64,000 bases of DNA from Filosporella fistucella (lineage: Eukaryota; Ascomycota; Leotiomycetes; Helotiales). The position numbers and the translations under genes were made by a program. Within the stretch, counting starts at the first letter, position 1; every line of letters begins with the position of its first letter. The stretch is from assembly GCA_030077755.1 (NCBI GenBank), contig JAQJZZ010000013.1, positions 620,001 through 684,000 on the forward strand, written 5' to 3'. Shown one piece after another: positions 23,245 to 35,375 of this stretch. The notes beneath the pieces are model-generated. The model saw only the letters and a list, made by a program, of their open reading frames with translations, had not been told where the DNA came from and did no database searches.

Positions 23245-25009
23245 TTATCTTGCCTCCCGATGGCCGAGGGCATCAATCCACATTGGGAGCGAAGTGGTCT
23301 TCTTAGCAGTGGAGTCTTGCTCTTCCTTAGCAGTGGAGTCTTGCTCTTTCTTCGCATGTGGATATTGACGCGTATAGTATAACTTTTGATAATGCCACCA
23401 AATCCGCCAACCAAGCAGGACTAGGAGCGTTAAAGGTATGCTGACAACCCAATATATCCAGAAATCAGTGACAGTCACCTGTCCTCCATTATCCATGGCG
23501 GGTGTGGACGAGTTGTTGTTCGATGAAGCCTGCCAATTGAACATTGACATACTGAACAGTGTCTTTATTGTAAAATGGTCAGCTTGGGTCACCTATATAT
23601 CCTAGATATGCTTACTGCCACAAATGTTGGAGGCAAGAACACTGTCGTCACAAAAGCGAGGGTTTTCATCGCGGCACTATCAAGACCAGTAGCAGCTGCC
23701 ATCTTGGAATTAATACTGCTGTCGGCTTGGGCAACAAGATTGTATAGCTGTAAGAATTTTGTTTAGATTAGCAGTGTGTCACTTTATAAGATCTAACATC
23801 TGTTCAATCATACCACACTGAGCTGCAAATCCAATCTTTCCTTTATCGATTCAGCATGGTCTGAAATTGACGCAGTGGTACACTCTAAAGAGTCAATCGA
23901 TGCCTTGAGCCCCCTCCCAGAGCATGTGAGTCTCGGAACTTGAAGCTCTTGGACCTGACTGCATACACTATGAAGAAACTTGTAATACCGATGATCCCAT
24001 TTCAGGGTGGTAATGAAATTGATTGTGTCCGTCATTGTAGTGCTGAGTAGAGTTGTGATTCCAATCCGGTCTTCATCGTTTCCCATCAACTCCCTTAATT
24101 CGGCGAGGCCAAATGATCCCCCCCTACCAGTGAGACGCGCGGATTTGGTAACACCAAGGCGAAACTCAAGATTGGTTGTATTGCGCGATAATGTATATGA
24201 CTTATATTCATTGGCTCTAAAAAGATGATCCTCTAACAAGATGACAGGCAGCAACAACGGATGAGTCCAGAGCGAGATAGTTGACTTGATCAAGTCCTGG
24301 ATCCTTTTGGCGTGCGGAATCATTTTCTTGCCAGAGACAGGGTTGAATTCGGTAAGAACGCCCCAGCCATGAAGAAAAGCGACTGTGATGCCCGTTTCGA
24401 ATGAGTGAGATAGAGCGAGACCATAATTTCCAAGCTGATACATCTGTGGAACCTTGATAATGATTGCTAAAGACCTGTGTCAACTACGGCGTCAAGAGAG
24501 GTAATAATATTTCCATTCTTACCAACAGACTCAGCAGAGTTAGTTGCAGTGAACCTGAACTGGCAAAAATGTTCCCCTCCATTTCCGTCCCAAAGAGGGA
24601 GGGTTGCATTCGGTAGTTGGAAGACTTTTTCAAGCTCCAGGAACGATCTGTCGCTCATTGCAAAACCAAGGGGTCGCCAGCCAAGTCTCTCACAGATCAG
24701 TAGTCGAATGGAGCCATTCGACTCTCCGATCTGAACATGATTTGGTTGTGTGAATTTGTTTCTCATATGTAGCCAGTCATCAACCTCAGGATCTTTCAGG
24801 AAACCTTGACGATAACAATCAGATGTGACACTTTCTAATCACAATAATCAGGAACATTCATCTACATATTGGTACAGTATGATATCAGAGCATGAAAGTG
24901 TAATCTTACGAGGACCGGGATAACTCCAGGCTTCAGTATATGCAAGTTGTAGATCACGAGGCTCCCACACACTCTCGTCCAGAATTTGTTGTCGGCGTAG
25001 TCCAAGCAT
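23245..25009 (-). CDS. CorA-like membrane protein (Mg2+ transporter-like, fungal clade)
   Basis: Five exons (24910..25009, 24523..24834, 23814..24466, 23616..23747, 23245..23562) give 504 aa. The long N-terminal part is soluble and helical. The C-terminal CorA-like part reads LYNLVAQADSSINSKMAAAT, then DSAAMKTLAFVTTVFLPPTFVA, ending the first membrane helix at LFSMSMFNW, then a second helix at DFWIYWVVSIPLTLLVLLGW. Bacterial and mitochondrial CorA proteins have the selectivity motif GMN at the end of helix 1; here it is SMF, as is usual in this large fungal CorA-like group, so metal transport is unproven. The cytosolic tail has a perfect short repeat KEEQDSTA. The intron between exons 2 and 3 (24467-24522) uses GTAAGA...TTTAG. 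Confidence 0.87.
23302..23349. repeat. 24-bp tandem repeat (x2) inside the CorA-like gene
   Basis: Two adjacent 24-bp units that differ at one position (the last base). They lie in frame and encode an 8-residue charged repeat in the C-terminal tail, so copy-number change would not break the protein. Confidence 0.8.
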
Positions 25010-25709
25010 TCTCAATGCCAAGACTCTAGGGATGCTCGAATGAGTATAAAAAGTGGATAAAGTACCCAGTTAAAGTTGTTTAGAAAGGCGAAACGGCAAT
25101 GTCGATGTGGACGGTGGTGCCTAGGAAGCGAAAAGAGTGAAGTGGGCTCGACCTTTCTGTTATTCGCTCACACCAATTTTTGATCCCTGAGCGGCCTTCG
25201 ACGATCACGTGAATCATTCTGGTCGGAGGATGTCGGGAAACGGGAATTTTCCGGCAGTGTACGAGCAGCCACAAGCGTCGCAGCCACAGATTTCATCACA
25301 TGTAAATTTACTGAGATTACCACTTCCACACCGCCGCTAACCAGGATCCTTAGTCGCTTAATCAAAGTATCAGCCTGTGTGGCGACGACGTGTGACAAGC
25401 CACGCCCTAGCAGCCACAAGAGCGGAAAGAGCATTTTAGCATTATAATAGAACTTGGATATCCATATTTAAATCGATGTATATATTTAAAAGGTAAAAAA
25501 AGCTTAATGGTGGCATCGCACATCAAGGGGTCTTATTATGGAGTAAAAGGAGGCTCTTTATAAACTGAAGGGGCGGCGGCGACACGATAATAATTTTCGG
25601 AATTGATAGGTCAGGAGTGTTCGGGGGAATATAATTTAAGTGAAATCAGAATGGATAGAAATTCTAAAGCGTTCAAAGATTTTATGTCGCTTGAACTCGA
25701 CGTACTTAC

Positions 25710-25751
25710 GATTTGTCTCGAGGGCGTCTCGGTACGCAGGGATAGACGTTA
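25710..25751. repeat. Block similar to 22669-22716 (degenerate repeat)
   Basis: GATTTGTCTCG then TACGCAGGGATAGACGTTA here; GATTCGTCTCG then TACGTAGGGACAGACGTTA at 22669-22716. The 30 aligned bases differ only by three C/T transitions, with a 6-bp spacing difference. The pattern fits two old copies of one element. Confidence 0.4.
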
Positions 25752-27127
25752 GTAGTAGAGTAGTTGAATAAGAATACCTGAATTTGTAAGATTTACGATC
25801 TTCGAGTCATGTGTTAGAGTGCTGAGATCGCCATACGTGATGACGATGGTGTCCCTGCCTTATACTGACGTAACTTTATGTAAATGCGCAGCTTGATTGA
25901 CGAAGTATATAATACATTGAGACTGCCGATCAAAAACTATAGTCGCAGATGCAAATTGTCAATCACAGCAGATTAAGCAGATAAAGTCAGCACCATATAA
26001 TAATTGTCCGAATTCATTGAATTGAAGGATGGGGATTCTCCGCAGGGAAAGCTCCGTACAGTTCTGCAAGGTGTTACGGGGATAGTTTTCGGCGAGTCCG
26101 CGCACCACATTCTCAGCATGCTAAACGGGCTGAGTCCAGACCGACCGGGACAGCTCATCGCTGGAATACTCGCATGCACTCTCTATATTGATACCGAAAT
26201 CTATTGGCTCTTGACCACAAGACCCTTCGAAGCTCATCTCCTGCGTGTATACCCTTTTTCGCAATGTGCAGGGCTATAGATCTCTAAATTGAATGCTTGG
26301 AAAGATGATTTGCTCAACTGGCTGACCACGATTTAGGAGTTCAACGTACAAATAGGAAAGGAGGATAGTACAAATCCCCCAAGAAAAGGAATTTAGTGCC
26401 TCTACCTGGATCGATATACCCCACAATGAGTATTTCTCGTCTCGCCCCAATGTTCAAACAAATATAGAGAAAAACGTGTGTTACAGTTTCTAACGTGAGT
26501 TTTGGAACATGTACAAAATTACATAAATGCAAAAACAATATATCAAGTAGGAAATAAATAATAGGGAATAGAGTACTTTTCATCCATCTTAGCCCCTTAA
26601 CTCTAGTTCAGACCTGTGTCTCCTTCATGTCGGTGGGCAACTCACGTGACTTTATCTCTCATGACTTGTGAAATCAAAGATGAAGTCGTAATAAGATATA
26701 AGTAATGTTACTATTACTAAGAAATATATACAAAGGAAAGATAAATTGGTCGATTTTTTTTCCAATATAAGACGAAAGGAAAAGGTTAGTATATGTACAA
26801 ATATAAAAAGTTATATGCAAAATGTGTGTAATATTATTTATAGATCAATTCTAGAATAAAGCTAGAGTTTTGATAACTCTTATTCTGATCTATGACTTGA
26901 TCTATTCGTATTCTCGATAGAATAGCACCTAATATCAGGCTGCATTCTAAAGCCTTCCCAAAACCCCTACGTCCTAGCTTATTGCCTGGATTTCCTGAGT
27001 GCTTAATACCTATTAGCTTTCCTATCCCTTCCCATCCTAGTTCCAATCACAAACTCCAAACTCCAAAATCCTCCAAAAAACACAACCACAAATCCCTTGC
27101 CTGCCCATTTCTATCACCTCTCCTATC

Positions 27128-27340
27128 CTAAACCATCCCATGTCCCCCCCTAGGAAACGGTCCCTTTCCCCGAATCTCCCTAATCCCTCTCAACCCTTCA
27201 AATTTACTTAACGACATCTTCTGATTCACAAACAAAGGTGTAGCAGTTGTACGAGCAGCTATCTTGCTCCATGCGAAAGAGAGGACGGTGATGTTGCTGA
27301 GGGAGAGAAAGAGGTAGTATGTGCTGATTAGGGGTGGCAT
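27128..27340 (-). CDS. Possible 70-aa membrane-anchored ORF
   Basis: ATG at 27340. One hydrophobic segment (about residues 3-25: ISTYYLFLSLSNITVLSFAW) is followed by a basic tail. No family is recognised; it may be chance or an exon of an unrecognised gene. Confidence 0.2.
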   Translation of the reverse strand: MPPLISTYYLFLSLSNITVLSFAWSKIAARTTATPLFVNQKMSLSKFEGLRGIREIRGKGPFPRGGHGMV

Positions 27341-29214
27341 TTCTGGATCGGATGGGGTTTGGGTTTTTGGATTTTGGGCGTTTTGTTGTTTTGGTGGAGG
27401 ATGTGGGTAGAATGGAATGGAGTGGTGGATTTGGAAAGGAGGTTTGAGGAGGTTTGTGGGTTTTGAAGATTTGATAGTTTGACGGCTGAGGTGTAGAGTA
27501 TATTTGAAAAGGTAAATGTGAAGTTGAAGATTTAATCTCTCCTTTTTCGTAAATACAGAAGAGTACCTTATTCCCTCATAAGGTAGACAAAGAATTTTCA
27601 AAACTCCTCATCAATTAAGAAGGAATTTAATCGTAGATACCATAGTGGGGTCATATCTCACGGGATCGGGGTAGGAGTGGGGAGATAATTTGATCCACTA
27701 CGGTACGGCCCCGGATTTAGTCGCTCGTGTTTGGTTCAGGGAGTGGTCTGAGAGCTTTGTCGCTAAGGATGGGAGTTGGATATTCCGTAGAATGGTATGA
27801 TTTTAGCGGTGAGTTTGCAAATTGTGGATGAGTTCTAGCTTATTATCAGGTTGATTTTGAGTGAAAGAGGGAATTTGAAGGAAGAAGGGAGAGGAGGGTT
27901 TGTGGTTTGTGGAAAATTTTGGGGTTTGATGGGAAGAAGCTGGGATATGTAGAAACGGCTTGAAATTGGAGAAAATGCCAATTTGATACTTTAGTTTTTT
28001 GTTTTTTTTTTAGAACATCCTTTCTATTCCTGCGCTTTATATTAGTAGGCTGACTTACCTCAAAAATATTTTTCTGGCAGTTTCTAGCCAAAATCACAAG
28101 TTGCGTACATTGCAAGATGTGCGTGGGCGTGTAGGGCGTGAAACATGCATAAAGCGTTTACACAATTTCAATTTTCGGATTTAGATATCATTTTATCTCT
28201 CAATTGCTACATACTCAAACAGCATCACGATAAGAATTCCGATTTCATTTTCAGGCATGCAACTTTCAGCGCCTTAATTGAGTATCGCAAACTATGATTA
28301 CTGCTTAACTTTCCTCCTGCCTATTCGTTTTCAAGCGCCCAAGGGCATCATTTGCAAAACAAAGGTGCTCGATTTCCTAGATCTCCAAACTCATAGTCAT
28401 TCAGTCGGCCGATGTCTAATAGCTAAGGATAGTCCGGTAAGCTAATGCCTTGACAGCGGGCAGTAAAGAGATATAACTATGAGTCTTGGTATTTTCGGTT
28501 CCCTTGAATCCCGCCCCTGAATAGGCGAGTTGCTCCCGCTTTCAGCGATCGGACCACTACTAGTACAAAATCGTAGAATAGAGTCGAGAGTGAGTCGTGG
28601 AAGTCAAGGTTTCTTATTAGATATCAAAAGAGATTGTAAACCCCATATGGACATTTCCACTTGCCTGTTCTGGTCGTGTAATTTTCAGGGATTTGGGGGC
28701 TAAAAGATGACTGCATGAGTGGACTCATGCAATCTATGAAATGGCAGATCCACCTCAAAACGTGTCGCAATAATTCATTTGTCCTGAGTCTGTAGGCATT
28801 AAACAATTTGATCATTAGTCTGGAGGAATCTCAAGAGAAATGGTTCTGCTAAACTGCTGGATTGCTTTCAAAGTTCCCAGATTAAATTTGTTCTCGAAGG
28901 CGATCATACAGGGATTCTAGCGCTATGTTCAGGGTGGAAACACTGGCCGGAAACACTACGCCAGACTCCTGCAGCAAGACCCACAATCTAATAAGCACAA
29001 CCTCGTGAATTTTCAATTCCGATTTATCTCTTCTAATCTTCTTTAATATTTTTCGTGCTGCCTGTGGCTATACTTTACATGTCCGGATTAGGCAATAAAT
29101 ACTCTCAAATTGATAATTCGGTAGTTAAGGACCCCATACGCCTCCAGACTGTTGCGACATCAATATCGTGATAGAGCTGAGCCCACTTTTGGCTTCGGAA
29201 CTTAAATCGCCATC

Positions 29215-30139
29215 ATGGTTGACGTCGTTTCCATAATCATCGCAATAGTATCCCTGGTCGGTTCTCTCATCGCAGCCGGTTTCACAGGATGGGTTAGCTA
29301 CTATATAGATCAGGTACGACTCCTACAGGCCAACTCAGTTCACAGGAAAATGGCCATGAAAAACTTATTGATGACAGGTGAAACGACAAGCCGAAGCAAA
29401 GAAATTAGTTCACAAATACCGCGATCCCCTCACTCTCGCAGCAATGGACTTACAATCCCGCCTCTATGGCCTCACTCAAAACAATCTATTAGTATTTCAC
29501 AACGACGAGGATAAGAAGGACTTAGTATTCATATACACGGCTTTCTTAGTAGGCCAGTACTTCTCCTGGACATGGATATTAAGGAGACAAGCCCAATTCT
29601 TGAGATTCTCTACAGATAAACAGAATAGAGATCTGAGTAGAATGCTAGAAAGCATCACCGATGAGCTTTCTTCAGACAGGTATCCTGACGAAAACGCGTT
29701 TATGCTATGGAGGGGTCAACAGATGGCTATCGGAGAGATGATGACGGAGAAAGATGGAGATGAGTTACATTGTATAGGCTACTCTACATTTGTGCGGAAT
29801 TATCACACGGATCCGGATTTTCAGAAATGGTTTACGCCGATAGAGAGGAGTTTGCAGTATTTAGTTCAGGCGAGGAAACGACATGATTCTGTTGCGTTTT
29901 ATCGGTTGAGGAGGCTACAGCATCGTCTGATTGATCTTATCACTTTCCTCGATGCTGAGGGAATTGGAGAAGGGAGGGATAGGAGAGATAAAGTGGATGC
30001 GGCGGAGAAATGTCTTTGCAATAGTTGTCCTGGAACGCCATTGGCTAAGTCACGTGCAACGGGCTTGAAACAGAAGACGGTGGTTTCTTCCTCTTCTGCG
30101 CCTTCGTCTGAGAGTGGGATTCTCCCTGGGACTGCATGA
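29215..30139 (+). CDS. Conserved-looking membrane-anchored protein of unknown function
   Basis: Exons 29215..29313 and 29378..30139 (64-bp intron) give 286 aa. An N-terminal hydrophobic helix (residues 5-28, SIIIAIVSLVGSLIAAGFTGWV) would anchor it. The remainder is soluble and helical, beginning KLVHKYRDPLTLAAMDLQSRLYGL, with two Trp/aromatic-rich stretches (FLVGQYFSWTWILRRQ; FVRNYHTDPDFQKWF) and ending in a Ser/Lys-rich tail. I believe this is a widespread filamentous-fungal family without a known role, but I cannot name it. The first exon encodes almost exactly the membrane anchor, so alternative start use could yield a soluble form. Confidence 0.75.
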
Positions 30140-30430
30140 TGTATAAGTTCTATTAATGTATCACGAAATATCAGAGAATCTCACATTGTCACATTGTCAC
30201 AAGCAAATCGATCACAACGAAAAAGCTATTCTTCACGCTCCAAACTAATCGTGCACCAACTTCTTTACATCCACAATTACCCAGATCCAATCTCAAGTAA
30301 GCAATAACTTCCAATTGAAACTGCCTCTCCCATCCCCAAAGCACAACGCGTTACCTCACCCCGAATTCTACATGTCAACCTTTTGTTATTTCTCTCCTTC
30401 AACCTTTTTGGAAGGTGTTAACAATTTGTG

Positions 30431-30613
30431 CTACCATCCCATATAATCACAGTCCAGGATACACTTCCCTGGCTCATATCGTGTATAAACTTTGAATGAG
30501 CGTGGATTCTCACAATTCTCTCCGATGGCTATGGCACCTAGACATCGGATCACTACGCCTCTTTTGATCCAGTGTCTACAATCGGCATATATGATGGCAC
30601 CCTGCTTAACCAT
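30431..30613 (-). CDS. Small Cys-rich ORF (60 aa)
   Basis: ATG at 30613. The sequence has ADCRHW, VVIRC, NCEN, GKC and DCDYMGW, with six Cys and no signal peptide. The CxHW-x5-VxIRC core resembles CAHW...VTIRC in the ORF at 31254-31730. It may be the surviving part or one exon of a small gene. Confidence 0.35.
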   Translation of the reverse strand: MVKQGAIIYADCRHWIKRGVVIRCLGAIAIGENCENPRSFKVYTRYEPGKCILDCDYMGW

Positions 30614-31253
30614 ATCCAATATCTGCTTCTAATCCGCTTAGTGGCTCTTCTGGGGTTGGCGTACTCTTGATCGAAGACTTAGTCTTCTATTGTGATCTGA
30701 GATGTGTGTGTTGCGGTGTTGACTCTATTGCTTTTAGTTTAACAGTCTTAACTCGTTCTCTAGTTAGCTTTTATACACTCAGACTTCCTCATTAATAGAT
30801 TCTGACTGTACCAACATAAAACTAGTGAATCACCCACCATTCATAAATTATACTTAAAAAACTTTCAGGGAATGTCATTCCAGTGAGATGGCTAGCAATT
30901 CACTTCTACCCTTCGAAGCTTCCAAGCCAGGATTTTGGTTGATCCAAATTCTAGATGATTCACATGCAAGCAGAAATACAATGTGTTTTCCCATCTGAAT
31001 TGCACAGTATGGCTAATGGCAGGCGCTTGGATATGTTGCAAGAGATTTTGCGACATTGATAGTGTTGAACTGATAATTTGTATTTGTTTGAGAGAGTCGT
31101 CAATTTGATGCATAGCTGTGATGAAGTAGACAGTACTATTTTCAATGTTTGAGTCGCAACTATCACTCATTAAAACATCAATTCTCTGTCGAATCGCTGC
31201 TTAAAAGCCCCAGTCAAAGGGTGAAAACAATATAATAACCCTTTCCCTACATT

Positions 31254-31730
31254 TCAAATTCCCTCCCAATACAGAATTCCAGTATTCATAGGAGCTCTCC
31301 ATCTTTCCCCTTTTCCTGAGTTCCATTGCTCCTCCTCAATATGCTCCTTGCCTTGTTTTCCAGTATCCTTTACCCCAGATCTTCCGTTTTCCTTCCCTTG
31401 TCCAAGCAAATTATGCTCTGAGACATGTTCTTCTGTTATCTTCCCACCCTCGCCTCGGCAATGTGGACATGGACATTGAGAAGTGATTTTCTGAGCATCA
31501 AACTTTGGTCCAGATGCTTCTCCGATAATCAGACCTTCTGCTTGACAGCTTGTTCTACATTTGCCTATGAATTGCTCTTCCCTTGCTATTGGCGAGATGC
31601 GTGAGCAGTAGAAGTCTGGACCCTTCGTCTTACTCATTTGGTCCGCCTGACTACATCGTATAGTCACCCTTGTTGTTGGCTCCACCCAGTGTGCGCAGAC
31701 GGAGCAGTAGTAAATGTATTTGTAGCACAT
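31254..31730 (-). CDS. Small Cys-rich intracellular protein (158 aa)
   Basis: Single ATG-initiated ORF. The N-terminal third has MCYKYIYYCSVCAHW, IRCSQ and FYCSR, then GKCRTSC and CPCPHC, giving about 12 Cys in paired CxxC-like spacing that could bind zinc. The C-terminal third is hydrophilic, Lys/Glu/Gly-rich and probably disordered. Small fungal proteins beginning MC and carrying a C.H.. motif of this kind are common, lineage-specific and uncharacterised. There is no signal peptide, so it is not a typical secreted effector. Confidence 0.55.
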   Translation of the reverse strand: MCYKYIYYCSVCAHWVEPTTRVTIRCSQADQMSKTKGPDFYCSRISPIAREEQFIGKCRTSCQAEGLIIGEASGPKFDAQKITSQCPCPHCRGEGGKITEEHVSEHNLLGQGKENGRSGVKDTGKQGKEHIEEEQWNSGKGERWRAPMNTGILYWEGI

Positions 31731-33365
31731 ATCGTTAGTGTTTTCGATTGTTTTGACAAGTCCGTGTTGATCTGAGTTCAGTATGGAGATGATGTTATAT
31801 TCTGAGAATAGTTTAAGGGATTGCGTTTCAATGGAAGCTTTGATTATTGTAGTGTCGATTTCACGATTTGTTATTCAAGTCGTTTACATCCGATTCAGCA
31901 GAAGTCAGGATTTGCCCTCCTTTTCGTGAATGGAAACATTGCATTTCTACGCTATATGTTTTGGAAATCCTGATTGTGTCAAGAAATATTCAAATATTGA
32001 TTTTATGCCATTGTACTTGTGGATCGCCACTGAAGAGCCTCTAGTCATAACTGTAGCTGTAGAACGTTAGACTCCAGCCAAACTTATATCTCTGAAATTT
32101 GTTTCTACATCGCCAATATGGCTTTATAAGTGCGTGAGTCGAAGGGTTATCAAATGATTTAGTCTGCACTTCTGCTCTTCTAAGTGGCGAAAGAAAACCA
32201 CGTCCAAAAGACCGTTACGAAAGGCCCTCGAACACCGTATCTTCTAGCCAGTCTTAAGGAAGTAAATCCTAAAGAAAACATGTGGCAATTTTAAACATTC
32301 TCCACAAAGTTTCCGCAGATGCTGGTGCTCACCGGTCCAGTGTCGCTCAGTGCGGAAGCGCTTGAGGAATTTCCTCCGTTACTTGCTTGTCATAATAGCT
32401 ACAACAACTTTTTCAAGCAGATTTTATGCAAACCAGGATCCAACTGTGTGAAATTGTTGACAGACGTGTTACCGATCACTCTTCGAGGTCTTTGGTTCCA
32501 TGTGGTCGATAGGTTTTGCCGCATTGCCCTAGCAAACCTACTGCGATACTACGTACTCCAATGATTTGAGAATTTCAACCTGTGACAAGTATTGGAAGGA
32601 GACTGTGGCGCTAGTCCTCTCCCACCTACTAGCCTTTGGGACGAAAGGTGATGATTCACGCATTTGAAATACCCTCCTCAGGATCCTCACCCACATGTAT
32701 CATCACTTGCGGGCTCGAAGTTTGCCACCCAACCACGACCACCATGGCCATATCCGTATTTACCGTACAGATTTCCTCCTTCTCATAAATACGTATGTCA
32801 ATTCCACATTTATTCAAACAATTGTTACGAGCTGACATGTGTTTCGCATAGCCTTTGCAAGATAGCGTCACCTTCGCTCCATCAAGAAGGAGATGAGCAC
32901 AGAATGCTCGGCCTCTCATGAGAAAACCCATAAATTCCAGTTCTACAAAATGAATACCTATCTATCGTACCCTTTCTATGAACACGTTCTCATATCAAGC
33001 CTTCCCATTCGCAAGCGGAATGCATGGCGGATCCCTTGGCGCTTGGCGGAAGAATGGCCAAGAGCGGTGTTGGGATGAATTGGTTCATATTCCGCTGCAC
33101 AAGAACATCGAGTGCTCAGCATCATGAAATAGTGAGCTTGGTAGGACTCATGAGTTTGGCAGAATCCACTGTAAAGTTCTGAAAATTTGGAGCAAACCAA
33201 TGTCATGGGAGTATTCAACCATGTTGCTTTCCTTGCCAATATTGCTGTCGCCATGGCTATCGATTTTTTCCCGTCTCCTTGGGCTTTCCTGAGATTTAAA
33301 TGCTACCTCTTGTCTCTTTGAAACTTTCAAACCAGCTCTCAAATTCACACAAAACATCAGACAAG
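31731..33365. other. Intergenic, phosphate-permease upstream region
   Basis: About 1.6 kb. The minus-strand ORF at 32656-32931 (91 aa, five Cys) is open but shows nothing recognisable, so it is not called. No tRNA or repeat seen. Confidence 0.5.
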
Positions 33366-35375
33366 ATGGCACTTCATCAATTTGACTATTTGTTCGCTAT
33401 AGGCACCATGTTCGCGTTCTTGGACGCCTGTTTGTATACACTCTCCCCTTGATGACTTTTCTCACTTTTTCAGGGAACATTGGTGCCAATGATGTCGCAA
33501 ATTCGTTTGCCACGTCCGTTTCCTCCAAGTCACTTACCTATCTTCAAGCAATGGTCATTGGATCAGTAATGGAATTTGCTGGCAGGTTGGTTACCTCTTC
33601 GGTATCAGCAGACAAAGACTAAGAATCTACAGTGTCGCAGTAGGTGCTCGAGTTGCCGAAACTATACGAACGAAAGTAGTCAATGTCGCCCTCTTCAAAG
33701 ACAATCCTGCACTTCTCATGCTAGGAATGGTCTGTGCCGTCATTGGATCTTCGATCTATCTCACAGTCGCAAGCATAATCGGCCTTCCAGTTTCTACAAC
33801 TCACTCCATCATGGGAGGTGTGATCGGCATGGGTGTTGCTGCTGTTGGTGCAAACGGCATTCTCTGGTGGGGTGGTTCGCTTAACTCAGGAGTAACTCAA
33901 GTCTTCCTCGCCTGGGTCCTTGCACCAGTCATTTCGGGACTATTTGGTGCGATCTTGTTTACCATCTCCAAGTACGGAGTCATGTTACGCAAGAACCCTA
34001 TCATGAAAGCATTCATTAGTATTCCAATTTATTTCGGAATCACAGCAGGAGCTTTGACTAGTAAGTATTCCCACTGTGATCATGTCATTCGATGCTAACA
34101 AAACATAGTGCTTATTGTCTGGAAGGGTGGAGCTTCACGTATCAGCCTTACTGATCCGGAGGTCATTGGTGTCGTTTTTGGTGTTGCTGGAGCAGTTGCG
34201 CTCTTAGTTGCTGTCTTCTTCCTACCTTGGCTCCATCGCAAGGTGATCAAGGATGACTGGCAGATTAAGTGGTACCATGCTTTCCAAGGCCCACTTCTCA
34301 GCAGACGAGGAGAAGTTCCCCCACCACCAGCAGGCCATCCAGGCTCCATTCAAAACTACTACCGCGATCATATGACCATGGAAGAGCTCCTTGCCTCACG
34401 AGCTAACGCTACAAGTGACATTGAGAGCAGAAGTGGTGCATCCGACGAAATTCGCACCGCCGGCTCTGAGTCAGATGGCAAAGCAGAGCCTACAGTTGCT
34501 CTCACACCAGCCCCTGTGCTAGGCGAGTTCAAATCGATTATTGGCCCTCGTCCCGAAGGAAAGGCAATGAGTGCTCCCGTCCTGTTCTGGCAATTCAAGA
34601 GAGTATTCCTACGAGGTGTCGATCAAGACATTATTAGCCAACAAGGAAACAAGAGCTTTTTGACAGGTGATTTGGAGAAGATACATGCACATGCCCAACA
34701 TTTCGACAACAAAGCTGAGTACATGTATTCATTCTTGCAAATCATGACAGCAGCCACTGCTTCGTTTACCCACGGCGCCAACGACGTTTCAAAGTATAAC
34801 TCCAGACCCTTCTTGAGACTCAATTACTGACAAATCCAGTGCTATTGGTCCATACACCACAATTTACTACATCTGGTCTAGCGGCAACTTCAAATCGAGC
34901 AATCCTGTCCCATATTGGATCCTGTAAGTGCTTCCCAGGAATTCTTTGTCGTAAGCTAATCTGTCCCAGTGTCTTCGGCGGTGCTGGTATTGTCATTGGT
35001 CTCTGGACATATGGATACAACATCATGCGCAACTTGGGCAACCGCATCACTCTCCATTCGCCCGTCCGAGGGTTCTCAATGGAATTAGGAGCAGCACTCA
35101 CTGTTATCATGGCAACTCGACTCAGTAAGATCCCAAGTAATGCCAAAAATCAATGCTAACAATGTACAGAGCTTCCAGTATCCACCACCCAATGTATCTC
35201 TGGAGCGACTGTTGGTGTTGGTTTATGCTCTGGTACCTGGAGGACCATCAACTGGCGAATGATCGCCTGGATTTACATGGGCTGGTTCATCACACTTCCT
35301 GTAACTGGACTTATTTCAGGGTGCCTGATGGGTATAATCATTAATGCACCTAGATGGGGCTACACAGGCATGTAA
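33366..35375 (+). CDS. PHO89: PiT-family phosphate permease (Pho4 / Pho89-like)
   Basis: Seven exons (33366..33429, 33474..33585, 33633..34060, 34109..34793, 34840..34923, 34970..35124, 35170..35375) total 1734 nt, 577 aa. Both copies of the inverted PiT repeat are present: [23 protein letters not shown] with [13 protein letters not shown] in the first half, and [13 protein letters not shown] with [15 protein letters not shown] in the second. A long hydrophilic loop between them (about residues 260-380) is Ser/Glu-rich and probably regulatory. The family imports inorganic phosphate with Na+ or H+ across the plasma membrane (N. crassa PHO-4, yeast Pho89). Expression is likely induced by phosphate starvation, though I see no clear CACGTG just upstream. 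Confidence 0.96.

Larger units (their letters stand above)
25010..29214. other. Gene-poor AT-rich region
   Basis: About 4.2 kb with no confident gene, the largest gap in the window. Stretches around 26.3-27.0 kb are strongly AT-rich. A block at 25710-25751 resembles 22669-22716. ORFs such as 26004-26279 and 26341-26583 begin at non-ATG codons or lack motifs. A 70-aa ORF at 27128-27340 is listed separately. Degenerate transposon relics are possible but I recognise no reverse transcriptase or transposase motif. Confidence 0.5.

Noticed and set aside
24466..24523. Apparent frame change in the CorA-like gene
   Set aside because: Resolved by a 56-bp intron with GTAAGA donor and TTTAG acceptor.
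26004..26279. Open frame in the gene-poor region
   Set aside because: Begins at TTG, no ATG context or motif, and lies in AT-rich DNA.
26341..26583. AT-rich segment considered as a solo retrotransposon LTR
   Set aside because: No clear TG...CA ends, target duplication, primer-binding site or second copy could be seen.
32656..32931. 91-codon minus-strand ORF with five Cys
   Set aside because: Open but without signal peptide, cysteine framework or similarity I can name; overlaps an equally long ORF on the other strand.
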